Below are positions 54,191 to 64,000 of a DNA stretch of 64,000 bases, piece by piece (position 1 is the stretch's first letter; each line of letters opens with the position of its first letter). The translations under genes and the position numbers were made by a program. The notes beneath the pieces are model-generated. The model ran no database searches, was not told the DNA's origin, and was given only the letters and a program-made list of their open reading frames with translations. Source of the stretch: Allomyces macrogynus ATCC 38327 (Eukaryota > Blastocladiomycota > Blastocladiomycetes > Blastocladiales > Blastocladiaceae); NCBI GenBank assembly GCA_000151295.1, contig GG745328.1, positions 1,053,585 through 1,117,584 of the forward strand, in the 5' to 3' direction.

Positions 54191-55310
54191 TCAGGTCAGG
54201 GCGATAATCAGCGCGAGGACTGCGGCAATCGCCACGAGCACGAGCAAGATGCGGCACTTGACTTCGCGCCACCACCGGCCGCGCTTGTTGGCCGTGTTGA
54301 GCTGCACGGCCGCGTTCTCAACGTGCACGTCGGCCGTTTGCAGGTTGGCCTCAATGTTGTCTGGTGGTGGAACCAGTGGATGGTGAGCGGACCGTAACGA
54401 AAGGCACAAAATGGGGGTCCGCGCGCAAACGTACCAAATAACTGCCCTTGGTCCTTGACCATGGTCCCGATTTTCCGGAATATGTCGTTCACCATGTGCA
54501 CGCCGTCCTCGATATCGCGAATTTCGGCCTCGCGCTCGGCAATCAGCGTCTCATTGTAGGCAATGTCGAGGTCGTGCACAAGCACGTGCTGTTGCGCGTC
54601 GCTGCTTGACGCGCCAGCACCCGTCGACAGCAGCGGCGCGTCCTCGCGGTCCATTCTAGGTCCATTGCATCGCGCATGAGCCAAAATGGGGTCCATTGGA
54701 AACTGCACCGAACCGAATCTCCGCGCGTACCGCTCCTCCTCGTGCGCGAGCGCCATCTTGGCACGCGCAATATCGGCCTTGGACTTTTCGGTAAATTCGG
54801 CCTGAAAGTCACGGAACCGCGCCGTCAAGGTCTGGAAGTCGGTCGTGATGCGTTGGGTTGCGAGCTTGTTCTAATCGGTCCAAGACAAATTACGGAATCA
54901 GCTTCTGTCCGCATCATTGCGTGCGGCACGCAGCAATGCATGCCAAGCGTGTCGATTCGAGTGCGGACAGACGAACCTGCGGCACGCCCGACTGGTTGGC
55001 GAGCGCCGCCAACCTGGACAGGTCGTTTGCGGTCGTCAGGAGCAGTTGCTTGGTCTCATCTTGGAGCCGGTGGCTAGGTCGTGCGGGACCCGTGGAACAT
55101 AGGTCAGCGCGTGTGGCGTGGGTCGAGCGAGAGGGATCCAACGAGGTTCGGTGCCCATTACATCTTGTCGCGCAGCGGTGCCGTGTCGCGTGGGGTGCCG
55201 AGCAGGCGCAGGCGCGAGTGCAGCGTGTCGATGTGCCGCTGCAGCGTGTTGAGCGCCTGCGAGACGTGTGCGAGCGTCGTGTCGTAGGATGCGGGTGGTG
55301 GCAAGGACAT
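54191..55310 (-). CDS. Endosomal Qa-SNARE (syntaxin 7/12, Pep12-like)
   Basis: Four exons: 55310-55162, 55073-54977, 54870-54435, 54360-54191; introns 88, 106 and 74 nt; 283 residues. The Habc region reads LAHVSQALNTLQRHIDTLHS, LGTPRDTAPLRDKIHRLQDE and TKQLLLTTANDLSRL, with the LGT--DT--LRDK motif of Pep12/syntaxin 7. The SNARE helix, split by intron 3, is LIAEREAEIRDIEDGVHMVN, DIFRKIGTMVKDQGQLFDNI, EANLQTADVHVENAAVQLN, with the zero-layer Gln in KDQGQ. The protein ends in a single transmembrane anchor (RILLVLVAIAAVLALIIAL). Membrane fusion at late endosome or vacuole is the expected role. One stretch between residues about 120 and 150 lacks family similarity and could hide a missed intron, but no in-phase pair of sites was found. 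Confidence 0.9.
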
Positions 55311-56317
55311 GGTGTTGATTAGGGATTAGGATGGAGAGGTCGAGTTGCTGCACCTCGCAGTTGGTGTGGATGGGATGGAGAAGTTGGACGTGCGGTGGGT
55401 CGAGCAGATGGAAGGGCAGGGAAGCCGCCGCAGCGAGTCAGCGCGCATGCGGTGAGTGAGGGCAGCGAGAGAGCACGTGCAGTCACGGCACAACTCACAC
55501 CGCACCGGGATGCGGGCTCAGCTTCTCGAATTTGGCAGGGCGTGACTGAGCTCAGTTAGGCAGGGCCAGGGCCCTCCACAACATGTTCCCAACCGGGCAG
55601 TCCGGCAAGCTCAAGGCTTCTGGGTGGTGGAGCCTTTACCCAAGTTACTCGCAACCTGAGCAAACTGGCCTTGATTTGTGACTTGTTCACGTCGATGCAG
55701 GAATAATTCACCGCTGGTCAACGGTGCAATGGGTCAGACGACAGACAACAACGACGAACAAGGTCTGGTCGTAAATATCTTCCAAGATGAGACCTGGAGC
55801 AGGGTCTGACACGCGATGGATGCTCTGTCGGCGACGGCAAAGCCAAACAGAAACATGCCGGCGCACGGCAACCGCACGTTCTTGTGTTGCGCCCGAGAAG
55901 AACGGTGTCGATGCGAACGCCGGCGGTTCGCGAGCGGCAGGCTCGCCGTGGCATTTTTTGGGAGTCGGGGGACGGGCCGGTGAAGACGCGGTGGTGGACC
56001 GGTGGTGTGCTGTGTGTTTCTTTCTGGGTGGTTTGGTTGATCAGGGCAAGCAGGCAAGGCGCGCCGCTCGCTTTGGCCGCGCCTCTTTTTGTCGTGTTGC
56101 TGCAGTCCTCAAAACTTCTCCTCTCTCCACGCTCGAAAACCCACCCGCTGCCCTCGTCGTCGCGCCAGTCCTCGACCCCCGACTTATTTATTCTGTTCCA
56201 GCTCGCACGCACGCGCGCCGCGGCATCGACCTCGACCAGTACCTTGCCGCCCGCCTGCCCGTCTCACCCGCCGTGCCTCGCTCGCTGAGAGCCCCCCGAA
56301 ACCGCCCGCCCGCCACT
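55311..56317. other. Divergent intergenic region, syntaxin / Skt5-like
   Basis: About 1 kb between divergent start codons. Long frames on both strands (for example leftward 56212-55718) have no recognisable content and appear to be chance in GC-rich DNA. Part is presumably 5' leader. Confidence 0.5.
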
Positions 56318-57654
56318 ATGATTGCCAGCAATAGCCCGTACGGCGGGTCCGGGTCGCCGCACGCGTCGGCGCACGCGTCGCCCGCATCGACGCCGCAAGC
56401 CGCGCCTGCCGGCATGATGATGACCGCGTCCGACTTTGAGGCGACCTTGTCGCTGTACCGGACCAAGGCCAAGAAATCCAACGACCCAGAGCTGCTGCTC
56501 GAGTTTGCGCGGTTTTTGATGCAGGTGGCCGTTGCGCAGGACGCCGACAAGGCGCAGGCGTACCGGCGCGAGGCCTACAAGATGTGCAAGAAGGCGGCGT
56601 CGACGGGCCACGATGAGGGCCCAGTTCTTGCTGGCCGAGTGCTACGAGACCGGCGCCTACTCGGACAAGAACAAGCCCGATTACGGCAAGGCCTTTTCAC
56701 TCTATTCGATTGCCGCCAAGCACTCGCACCCCGAAGCGGCCTACCGCGCAGCCGTCTATTACGAGAATGGCCGCGGCACGTCCAAGTCGCCGCCGCGCGC
56801 ATTGCAGTTTTACCAAAAGGCGGCCGCGTTGGGGCACCCAGGCGCCATGTACCGTATCGGCATGGCCGAACTGCACGGCGAGCTCGGCATGGTCGTGAAC
56901 CCGCGCAACGGGACCAAGTGGCTGAAAATGGCGGCCGCCGCGGCGACGCCCGAGCATCCGGAAGCCCTCTACGAGCTGGCGCTGTTGCACGAGACGGGCA
57001 TTGACCATGTCGTCTTTGTCGATTACGAGTACTCGGTCAAGCTGCTGCGCGAGGCCGCACAACTCGGGCACGTCATGTCCATGTACCGGCTCGGGTCCTA
57101 CTACGAGCACGGCAATCACGTTGCCAAGTCGCCGCAGACCAGCTTCTCTTACTTCAAGGCCGCGGCGGAACGCGGGCACCCAGACTCGATGTTTGGCGTG
57201 GCCTCGTGGTACTTGACGGGGTACAGCGAGGCCGGTGTCCCGCAGTCGGACGACCAGGCGTTTGAGTGGATGAAACGCGCCGCCGAGTCAGGGCTCGTCA
57301 AGGCCTTGTACGTTTGGTGTCTCAGTTTGTGTCTTGCACGCGCATCCCAACTGGACTGACACCTTGACGCGTTTCTCTCTATCCCCCAGTTTTGCTCTCG
57401 GCTACTTTTACGAAGAGGGTATTGGCACGCCCGGTGACCCGAAACTCGCGCTCGAGTGGTACCAGCGCGCGCTCGCCAAGGGCGACAAGCGCGCGGGCCC
57501 CAAAATCTCGGCGCTCAAGCAAGTTGTCGCGGGCAGTGCGACCATGGCGACGCTTGGCCGGCGCCGCGCGCAGCCGGCACCGCAAGAGACGGAGAACGAG
57601 CGCGAGCGCATTCGCAAGGCACGCACGGGCGAGGACGCGTGTATCATCATGTAG
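56318..57654 (+). CDS. Sel1-repeat protein, Skt5/Chs4-like chitin synthase activator with CAAX box, one-base frame break
   Basis: Two exons, 56318-57307 and 57390-57654 (intron 82 nt, donor GTACGT, phase 2); 417 residues after bridging a one-base surplus. In this family Sel1 repeats recruit and activate chitin synthase at the plasma membrane. Repeats: EAAYRAAVYYENGRGTSKSP, GAMYRIGMAELHGELGMVV, EALYELALLHETGIDHVVF, SMYRLGSYYEHGNHVAKSP, SMFGVASWYLTGYSEAGVP, and FFALGYFYEEGIGTPGDPKL across the intron. The protein ends DACIIM: Cys-Ile-Ile-Met is a farnesyl-type CAAX box, as found in Skt5. The frame breaks between STGHDE (ending 56617) and AQFLLAECYETG (from 56619), where GAGGGCCC has one base too many. 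The two halves join perfectly without it. The N-terminal 45 residues are Ser/Pro/Ala-rich. Confidence 0.85.
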
Positions 57655-58150
57655 ATTTTTTGTCGCTGCCGTTTGTTTGCCTACCTCCCCTGCGTGTGTG
57701 CCGTTTGTTAGCTCGAGTCTTTTTCGCTTTCGTTCCCGTTCCTTGTGTCTTGCATTGGGCTCGGTTCGTGCTCGGTCGGTTTCTTTCGCTTTTGTGCGGG
57801 CGCATTTGGCGACCGTTTAGTGTGCTGCCGCCACTCTGCTCTTGTTCCGCTCTTTTTTCCCTGCGCTGGAGTGGGGATATCCGGGAAAAAATGTCTAATC
57901 GATTGCACCAACGACTGGGCTGGGTAAGAGTTGCGAACGGGTCGGGTGCGGACAACTCTGCGCGGCCCGACCCGACATGATCGTGGGCAGCGCGAGCAGC
58001 GCTGCGTCCGTGACGACGCGACAGCGCGACAACAAGCGAGAGAGAGCAGGACAAGCAAAGGTTCAAAAAAAAAAAGTCGACTGGGTATGGGCACAAAATG
58101 GGGGGCAACTCCGCGAACCAAAAGACAAATGGCAACCAGCGCCATCGCGA
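57655..58150. other. Convergent intergenic region, Skt5-like / Bud6
   Basis: 3' regions of two convergent genes; T-rich on the left, with an A11 run at 58065-58075. No gene seen. Confidence 0.5.
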
Positions 58151-60178
58151 TCACGCCTGGTCCTCCTCACCTTCGTCCTCCTCCTCGCCGTGATCTTCCT
58201 CGTCCTCAACAATCTCAATAGCCTCGAGCGCCGCCCGCTCATCCTCCCCCACCTCCTCCCCTTCCCCGACCCTCCTCAACACGCGCTCCATAGCCTCGAC
58301 CGCATCCAGCATCGCAGCCGCCTCATCCACCTCCACCTCGGCCCCTTCCAGCACCTGTTGTTCGGCCACGACCCTGTGCAACTCGCGCTCCCAAACAAGT
58401 TTCCACGCGGGCGTGACCGCATCCACGCGCGAGGCCACTTCCGCCAACATCGACGTCACATTCGCCGCCTCGGTCTGGACATAATCGAGCGTTGTCCGTG
58501 CCGGAATCGCTGCGCGCTGCACCATATCCAGCCGCACTTGCTCGACCGTTTCCCACAGGTCGGTCGCTTGTTCGGCGACATGTTGTGCGCGATCCCGCAA
58601 GTCGGCTTTGGTCGCGACCAGTAAGCCGCGCGGGATCGGTGCGTCAGCGGCGGGCGCCACGTCCGTCAGGGCCGCAGACACTTGATCGATCCAGTAGCCG
58701 ACGGCCGTCGTCGCGGCCAACACTTGGTCCCTCGCCGCGGTCACGTCTGCACGCAATACGTGCACGGCCGCGAGTCCGACGGCCGGATCCAGCATCCCCG
58801 ATAACGTGCGCTGCGAGACCGACGACGGGGGTGCGGGCGACGCACGCGCGGCGGGTGACGGCAAGACCAAGGGTGAGACCGGCGCCGAGTTGGACAGCGG
58901 TTGCAGCTTGAGCAAGCTACCGTCGACGACGTCGTGCATGTCCTCGAGCTCGTAAAACAATGCGCTGTCGGCGTCCTTGATGTAGATTTTCGGGAAGTCG
59001 GCCGAAACAGGTAGGTTGAACCGGTGCGTAAAGAGCGCTTGTAAAGCGGCGAGCGAGATCGGGGGTGTGGCGCGCACGTTGACGCGTTTCACGTCGGCGT
59101 CGATTTGCAGGAAGAGTTTTTCAATGAGCGTGGGTGGAGCAGCGGAGTCGACGTCGTTGGCCGATTCTTCGGGAATGGGCGCATTTCGGAGCGGCGAGCC
59201 CTGGCTTGGTGCGGCGGCGACGGCAGCTGCTGGTGCAGACGGAACAGTAGCGGTGGTGGTGGAGGAGCGCCAGGGGAGCCAGTGAGGGTTGAGCCAGCTG
59301 GATCGCCACGGCGAGCGGGCAGCGTGGTGGTGGGAGGAACTCGTACTCTCGTTGGATTCGGCGAGCGACGGGAGCGTCGTGGCCATGGCGAGCATCGAGT
59401 GGCGTACGGGTTTCGACGACGACGAGGACGACGCCGCCATGGGATACCCGCTGATCCGGCGGTTGGCCTTGGTCGCTGCGGTCGCAACTCCTTGGTCAGG
59501 CATGTCCTCGAGCTTAACAAGCGCTTCGTCGCGCTTGGTCTGCAAATGCACGAGCAAGTGCTGCAGGAGTGCGTCCACGCGGTCGGCGCACGCGTCAGTC
59601 TCGAGCGATTCGAGCGCTGACGTGCGCCTCGCATTCGGGCCGGCCTGGTTGCGTGCGGCGGTCACGGCAAAGACGTGTTCGAGCGCGGCGCGGAAGTCGT
59701 CGGGGAAGTGGGCAATGTCGGTGGTACTGATACCGAGCCGGTCGAATACGTCGATCGAGGCAAAGTACTCCTTGACGATCGCCGTATACAGTGCCGACAA
59801 GTGCTCGTCCGAGACGTCGGCCACGTCGAGAATGGCCAGGACGAGTTGCCGCGCGGCTGACGAGATGCGCTTGATGCTCGTGGCGAGAATGTCGGCCGGG
59901 GTCGTGGGCGCGCGGAGTGTTGCGATGCTGGCGACACTCGACCGCCGGCGGACGACGGAGCCGCGGGGGCCTGGCGGCAGCAGGGCCTTTATCGCAGGGG
60001 CTGTGGTGGGCGCGGGCACGGGCGCGGCGGCGGAGGAGGTGACGACGGAGACGGGCAGCATGGATCCGACGAGTGCGCGCGGGATCTGGACGTAGGGCAG
60101 CCATGACGACGAGGATTTGGTGGTGGCCGGCGCGCGACGGGCGACGGTGGCCGCGTCGGCGCGCTTGCGCGACCACAT
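58151..60178 (-). CDS. BUD6: Bud6/Aip3 actin-interacting polarity protein
   Basis: Single exon, 675 residues from the ATG at 60178; the frame stays open to 60640, so a longer N-terminus is possible. Bud6 binds actin monomers and formins and promotes actin-cable nucleation at sites of polarised growth. Two family regions are clear: the N-terminal helices ILATSIKRISSAARQLVLAI, then LYTAIVKEYFASIDVFDRLG and DFRAALEHVFAV; and the start of the AIP3 domain, EKLFLQIDADVKRVNVRATP, ALQALFTHRFNLPVSADFPK, IYIKDADSALFYELEDMHDV, VDGSLLKL. The C-terminal region is long coiled coil and ends in a strongly acidic tail (EIVEDEEDHGEEEDEGEEDQ). Between the two conserved regions lies a Ser/Pro linker. It faces the Skt5-like gene tail to tail. 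Confidence 0.88.
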   Translation of the reverse strand: MWSRKRADAATVARRAPATTKSSSSWLPYVQIPRALVGSMLPVSVVTSSAAAPVPAPTTAPAIKALLPPGPRGSVVRRRSSVASIATLRAPTTPADILATSIKRISSAARQLVLAILDVADVSDEHLSALYTAIVKEYFASIDVFDRLGISTTDIAHFPDDFRAALEHVFAVTAARNQAGPNARRTSALESLETDACADRVDALLQHLLVHLQTKRDEALVKLEDMPDQGVATAATKANRRISGYPMAASSSSSSKPVRHSMLAMATTLPSLAESNESTSSSHHHAARSPWRSSWLNPHWLPWRSSTTTATVPSAPAAAVAAAPSQGSPLRNAPIPEESANDVDSAAPPTLIEKLFLQIDADVKRVNVRATPPISLAALQALFTHRFNLPVSADFPKIYIKDADSALFYELEDMHDVVDGSLLKLQPLSNSAPVSPLVLPSPAARASPAPPSSVSQRTLSGMLDPAVGLAAVHVLRADVTAARDQVLAATTAVGYWIDQVSAALTDVAPAADAPIPRGLLVATKADLRDRAQHVAEQATDLWETVEQVRLDMVQRAAIPARTTLDYVQTEAANVTSMLAEVASRVDAVTPAWKLVWERELHRVVAEQQVLEGAEVEVDEAAAMLDAVEAMERVLRRVGEGEEVGEDERAALEAIEIVEDEEDHGEEEDEGEEDQA

Positions 60179-61002
60179 GGCGGCGGATCGGCGCTCAATG
60201 CAGCAGCAGGGCAGTGCGGCAGGTTGTGCGGCAGTTGGAGCGCGCGGGAATGGTGATCGTTGTGGTTGAAGCTGCTGGTGGACGCGTGCGCCTGCTTTGT
60301 TCGCCGAGATGAGATGGCGGAGGCCGCGGTCGGTGGCCAGTTGGCGGTGTGGCGCAGCGGCAGCGGCACGTGCTTGGTTGGTGCGCAACATCGCGCGACG
60401 CAAGGAACACCGACATTTGCCCGAAGAATACCGCATTCTTAGTGCACAAGATACTCGCGCAAGCCTCACCGCGCGCCACATCGCGCTCCCCGCCTCCAAG
60501 TTCAACGGGCGGCCGCCACCAACAAACGACCGCCCAACGTCGCCCGCCAACGCCGACAACGACAACCTCTTCCGCGGACCGCCAGCAACGCCAACCACCC
60601 GCGCCCGACGCGCTCCACACTTGCTGCACTCTGCGCGCACCGCGACGCGACCGCCTGCAAGCTGCTCGCCGCGCCATTCTGTCCGTAATCTTCACGGACG
60701 CGCTCGAAATGGCCTTGGCGCCCCTTGGCAACCTGATCACGGCCCGTGGCGCCGCCTCCCAAAGCATATCGCGCACTTCACGGCGCGCGGACCCGCTTGG
60801 TTTGCGCACAATGGGGGCGCTCCTCTCAAGGCGAGCCCGAGTGCGAGGTGTTGCCAACGGGCCATGAGGGCACGACACGACCATGGGGGCGCCGTGAGCC
60901 TCGTCAAGTTCCTCCAACTTACCGACCGACCACCAACGCTCCCTCTTCGCGCTCCGCTAGTGTAGCCCTGACCCGATCACCTGCTCGTAACCCGCCCTGG
61001 CC
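60179..61002. other. Divergent intergenic region, Bud6 / tandem-PH
   Basis: 824 bp between divergent starts. The Bud6 frame remains open as far as 60640 with several in-frame ATGs (for example near 60380 and 60430) but shows no family similarity there. Confidence 0.5.
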
Positions 61003-62402
61003 ATGCCACCTGCTGCAACCGCAACGCGCGCTTTGTCCGACGCCGACGCGCCCGCACCGGCCGCGATCGCCACTCTAGCGCCGCTGACCGTTGATACGGA
61101 CGACGACGACGCGCCCGCCGACGACGTCGACGATACCGACGACACGGACGGCGAGCACGACGAGGCCAACGACGCCGACAACGATAACGACGATGACGAG
61201 GAGGATGACGAGGATGACGAAGGGGACGGGTTGCCCACAGCAGTCAACGCGTTGCCCGCCGTCCCGACCGTCACCGAACCCGACGCGCAGTGGCAGCTCG
61301 AGCTCGAGCGCGAACGGCTCGTGCGGTCCGGGTGGCTCGAAAAGCGCGGCGAGCGCCGCAAGACGTGGAAGCGCCGGTGGTTTGTACTGCGCGCCACGCG
61401 CCTCGCCTACTACAAGGACGAGTCGGTGCGTACAGTCGGCACCCATTTCATCATTTCATGGGATTTCGCGCACTGAAATCGTCTCTGACCGACGGCTGAT
61501 CCGCGACTATCCAGGAGTATTCGCCGCTCGGCCTCCTCTCACTCAACGACATTCACTCAGTCACGGCCACGCGGTTCAAGTCGCGCCCGCTCGTGCTCGC
61601 CATTGTCACGCGCGCGCGCACCTACTACCTCGAAGCGCCCGTCGCGTCGGAACTGGAAGGCTGGCTCGCGGCGTTTGACGAAGTCCTGCGGTCACGCCCA
61701 TCGTCGGCGCCCTCGGTCGGGTCCCTGACCGACAATGACGACCACACTGCTGCCGCACACGACGCGCCTGCCGCACCTGCTTCCGCTGCCACGTCCCCGA
61801 CCGCCGCTGCCGCCAACTTACCCGACGAGGTGTCGCGGCAAATCGCACACCGATCCGGATGGCTGTGGCGGCACGAGCGCCGAGGCGGTTCTTCGGCTGC
61901 AAATTCCGGGACCGCTGCGTTGATTATGGGTGTGGGCGGACTCCTCCTCGGTGCGGGCGCACGCCACTGGCGCCGCCGGTGGTGTGTCGTCCGTGACGAC
62001 CGACTTGTCGTCTACAAGGACCAGCGCGAGTACGCACCGTTGCGGATCGTGACCCTCGCTGCTGCGCTCGACGTGCTCACGGTCCCGACGCCGCGGTCGC
62101 TCGCCAAGCACTTGCCGCCACTGCCCGTGACAGCGACTGCTGCGGAAAGCGGAGGAGATGAGGACGGGGCACGCGCGGATGATGATACCTCATCTTCGTC
62201 GTCGTCGAGCGACGAGCACCACCACCGGTCGGGGAAGCACCACGATCCGCGCGAAGCGCTCGACCAGACGGTCTGTTTCCAGATTGTGTGTTCGGGCAAG
62301 AGTTACCAGTTTGGCGCTGAGACGCGCGAGGAAATGGTCGGGTGGGTCAGGGACTTGCGGTCGTTCTTGGCGATTTCGCCGGCTGCGGCGCCGTCGACGT
62401 GA
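61003..62402 (+). CDS. Protein with two pleckstrin-homology domains
   Basis: Two exons, 61003-61425 and 61515-62402 (intron 89 nt, donor GTGCGT, phase 0, falling inside the first PH domain); 436 residues. After an acidic, low-complexity N-terminus (Asp/Glu runs about residues 28-75), PH domain 1 spans about 108-225: VRSGWLEKRGERRKTWKRRW, FVLRATRLAYYKDES, then EYSPLGLLSLNDIHSV and ELEGWLAAFDEVL, the last carrying the invariant Trp. PH domain 2 begins HRSGWLWRHERR, has HWRRRWCVVRDDRLVVYKD, a low-complexity insertion of about 55 residues, and ends EEMVGWVRDLRSFLA. Basic residues in the beta1-beta2 loop of the first domain (KRGERRKTWKRR) would allow phosphoinositide binding. Likely a membrane-associated signalling adaptor; the specific family is not recognised. 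No catalytic domain. Confidence 0.85.
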
Positions 62403-62770
62403 TTTGGGTAGGTGGGATGGAATAGAGGCCGGGTTGCACGGCCTTGATTGCGCAAGGAGGAGCTTTTTGCGCGAGTTTGTCATTGTCGTCGTTGGACCGC
62501 GATCGATTGGGTACCCAATTTGCCCCCCCCCCCCCCCCCAGAATGGAAGCGACCAGTTTTGTGACCCGTTCAACCGATTCAAAATCAATCGATTCTAATT
62601 GAGATTTCGCAGCCTTCAAAAATGAACGTCGTGGAGCAGATATCAGCTGCTGCTCCGCGCTTTGACGGCCTCGTGCACGGCCTTGATCTTGTCAGAGTAC
62701 CCGACTTGGCTTGGCTCGACGATCGGATGGGCTGACCGACGTGGGACAAAGACGGGTCAGTTCTCTCCAC
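62403..62770. other. Convergent intergenic region with poly-C tract
   Basis: 3' regions of the tandem-PH and DNAJC11 genes. A run of 17 C lies at 62523-62539. The leftward frame GYSDKIKAVHEAVKARSSS (ending near 62650) could be a terminal exon of DNAJC11. Confidence 0.5.
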
Positions 62771-64000
62771 TCACCAAAATTCGTGCACACACAAAGCCGA
62801 TGAATCCGTACTTCGCAACGGCAACACGAGCCCCGCCTGGTCATTCACCATCACCTGGCGGAGCTTGCCGCGGAAACTATACGTGACGAGCAACTGCTTG
62901 TCCTCCCACGGACACGGGTCATAGAACCCGAGCAATTCCGAGAACCGCGTGCCTGCATCCACGCGCAAAGTCGACCGGTCCACCAAGAACATGACGGGCA
63001 CCGTCACATCAATCACACACATCTCGTCGCTCGGCGTGAGCGGGGCCCCCGCGCCCACACGCGCCTGCAAATCCTTGACCTTGCCGTACAGCGCCTGCAC
63101 GACTGTCAGCCCGGCACCCTCCGGCTTGCGTGACTCGTCGGCCCACTTCTTCTCGACGGTCGGGGTCAGGACGCGTAGGGCGTCGTCGGCCGCCTGTCGC
63201 CGCTCGGCGAGAATCGTCTCGTACCGCGCGCGCGCGGCGGCAAGGAACGCGGCCTTCTTCCGGCGGCGCCGCGGTTCGAGGACGGCCACGTACGCGGCGC
63301 CCGCGGCGGCGAGCGGGATGACCGATGCGACAACGGCCATGACGGCGTTCGGTGCCGGGAACACGGTCACGGGCACGTTGAGCTTTTGGCCGAGATGGTC
63401 ACCGGCGAGGTTCAGGACGGTCCCGCCCGACGAGACGGCAACACCCACGCCGAGTTTCGTATGGTCAGCAACACGGTGCATAACCTTCCACGACGCCGTG
63501 AACGACCCCTGCCGCGCGTCGAGCGCACCGACCAATTCGACGGTCGTCAGTTTCCCGACCTTGTGCTGGTGGAAGACCGTCACGGCCTGCTCGAACATGG
63601 ACGTGGCGAGCGCCAGGTACGACAGCGACTGCGCCGTCGACCACTGCAGACCCGTCGTGAACGAGGTCGCGGAACTCTTGTCGATTACCGGGCGCCGGTT
63701 CGTCTGCACCATTTCGGAGATTTGTGTTGCGAGATCGCCCGTGCCCCAGCTTCCGAGACGGTAGTGGCCCGAGTAGAGCCGCGCAAAGCCGAGGACCGGA
63801 CGGTTCTTAAGGAGGCGCCGCTGAATGCCGACGGTGATGGTGGGGGGCATGGCGAGCGGCCGCGTGGATTGCAGTTCCAGCGAGACGGACGTGTCGGTCG
63901 CGTCGTCGAGCACGTGGTCCACCTTGACGGAGCTCGTGTGCGGCGAGAGGAGGTGGAAGCTGGCCTATGGCGGGAGATCAGCGTCAGTGGCCGTTTGGAT
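62771..64000 (-). CDS. DNAJC11: DNAJC11 homologue, C-terminal part
   Basis: The visible exon starts at 63964, just after an acceptor (CGCCATAG), and reads ASFHLLSPHTSSVKVDHVLD; the J domain lies beyond the right edge. DNAJC11 is a mitochondrial J-protein associated with MICOS and cristae. The barrel-like middle (VSLELQSTRPLAMPPTITVG, FARLYSGHYRLGSWGTGD), the hydrophobic segment AVMAVVASVIPLAAAGAAYV followed by EPRRRRKKAAFLAAARARYE, and the DUF3395 region CVIDVTVPVMFLVDRSTLRV, LLGFYDPCPWEDKQLLVTYS, FRGKLRQVMVNDQ all match the family. The 3' end is ambiguous: the frame stops at 62771, but a GTACGG donor after LPLR (about 62808) joined to an acceptor near 62708 would give a different ending, IGYSDKIKAVHEAVKARSSS. 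Confidence 0.85.

Noticed and set aside
54650..54720. Possible extra intron in the syntaxin gene around the FGSVQFPMDPILAH segment
   Set aside because: No GT-AG pair there restores the downstream frame, so the segment was left as coding.
55718..56212. 164-codon leftward frame in the syntaxin/Skt5 spacer
   Set aside because: No recognisable motif, odd Cys/Arg/Pro composition, and it lies where 5' leaders of two divergent genes are expected.
1..64000. tRNA, rRNA, CRISPR, transposase or viral genes
   Set aside because: No T-loop GGTTCGA-type blocks with acceptor stems, no direct-repeat/spacer arrays, and no transposase, integrase or capsid-like frames were recognised on reading the gaps.

Overview
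This is nuclear DNA from a GC-rich, intron-bearing fungus that makes flagellated cells. Genes lie densely on both strands and most are split by short GT-AG introns of about 55-120 nt, with donors mostly GTACGT, GTACGC, GTGCGT or GTGCGC. Fungal-type polarity and cell-wall factors (Skt5/Chs4-like with a CAAX box, Bud6/Aip3, a PCL-type cyclin, a fungal GYF protein) sit beside ciliary genes (IFT172 and a CFAP210-like protein). That pairing points to a zoosporic fungus; the high GC content makes Blastocladiomycota my best guess, which is an inference and not proven by the window. No bacterial operon, CRISPR array, rRNA or convincing tRNA was seen.

Layout. 0-6.7 kb: N-terminus of SF3B1 (-), a PCL-like cyclin (-), a coiled-coil protein (-), an IMPACT/Yih1 homologue (+) and a small secreted Cys-rich protein (+). 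7.5-13.7 kb: a remarkable single polypeptide joining a ubiquitin-conjugating (E2) fold, an F-box and a TerD domain (+), then a helical protein of unknown function (+). 14-20 kb: PP2A methylesterase PPME1 with a long acidic N-terminus (-), ATG12 (+), CFAP210-like (+). 20.5-23 kb: tandemly duplicated crotonase-family enoy-CoA isomerase-like genes (+). 23.3-33 kb: a 10-exon TBC1D9/Gyp2-type Rab-GAP (-) and a GYF-domain protein (-). 33.3-45 kb: CPSF1 (+), LTO1 (-), MRI1 (+), CDC23/APC8 (+). 45.7-55.3 kb: a probable mitochondrial protein (+), IFT172 (-), mitochondrial uL30m (+), a Qa-SNARE (-). 56.3-64 kb: Skt5-like Sel1 protein (+), Bud6 (-), a tandem-PH protein (+), and the 3' part of a DNAJC11 homologue (-).

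Most genes are housekeeping (splicing, 3'-end formation, cell cycle, autophagy, trafficking, methionine salvage, cilium). The most novel object is the E2-F-box-TerD fusion at 7496-10452, which would place a bacterial-type stress/metal-response module on a protein carrying both ubiquitin-transfer and SCF-adaptor folds. Four conserved genes (GYF, MRI1, Skt5-like, IFT172) each have an apparent one-base frame break in a conserved region, three of them at G/C runs; small sequence errors are the simplest explanation, but the GYF site also fits a -1 slippery heptamer pattern. Exon boundaries given here were worked out by hand from splice signals, phase and remembered family conservation; all homologies are recognition by eye, not database searches.
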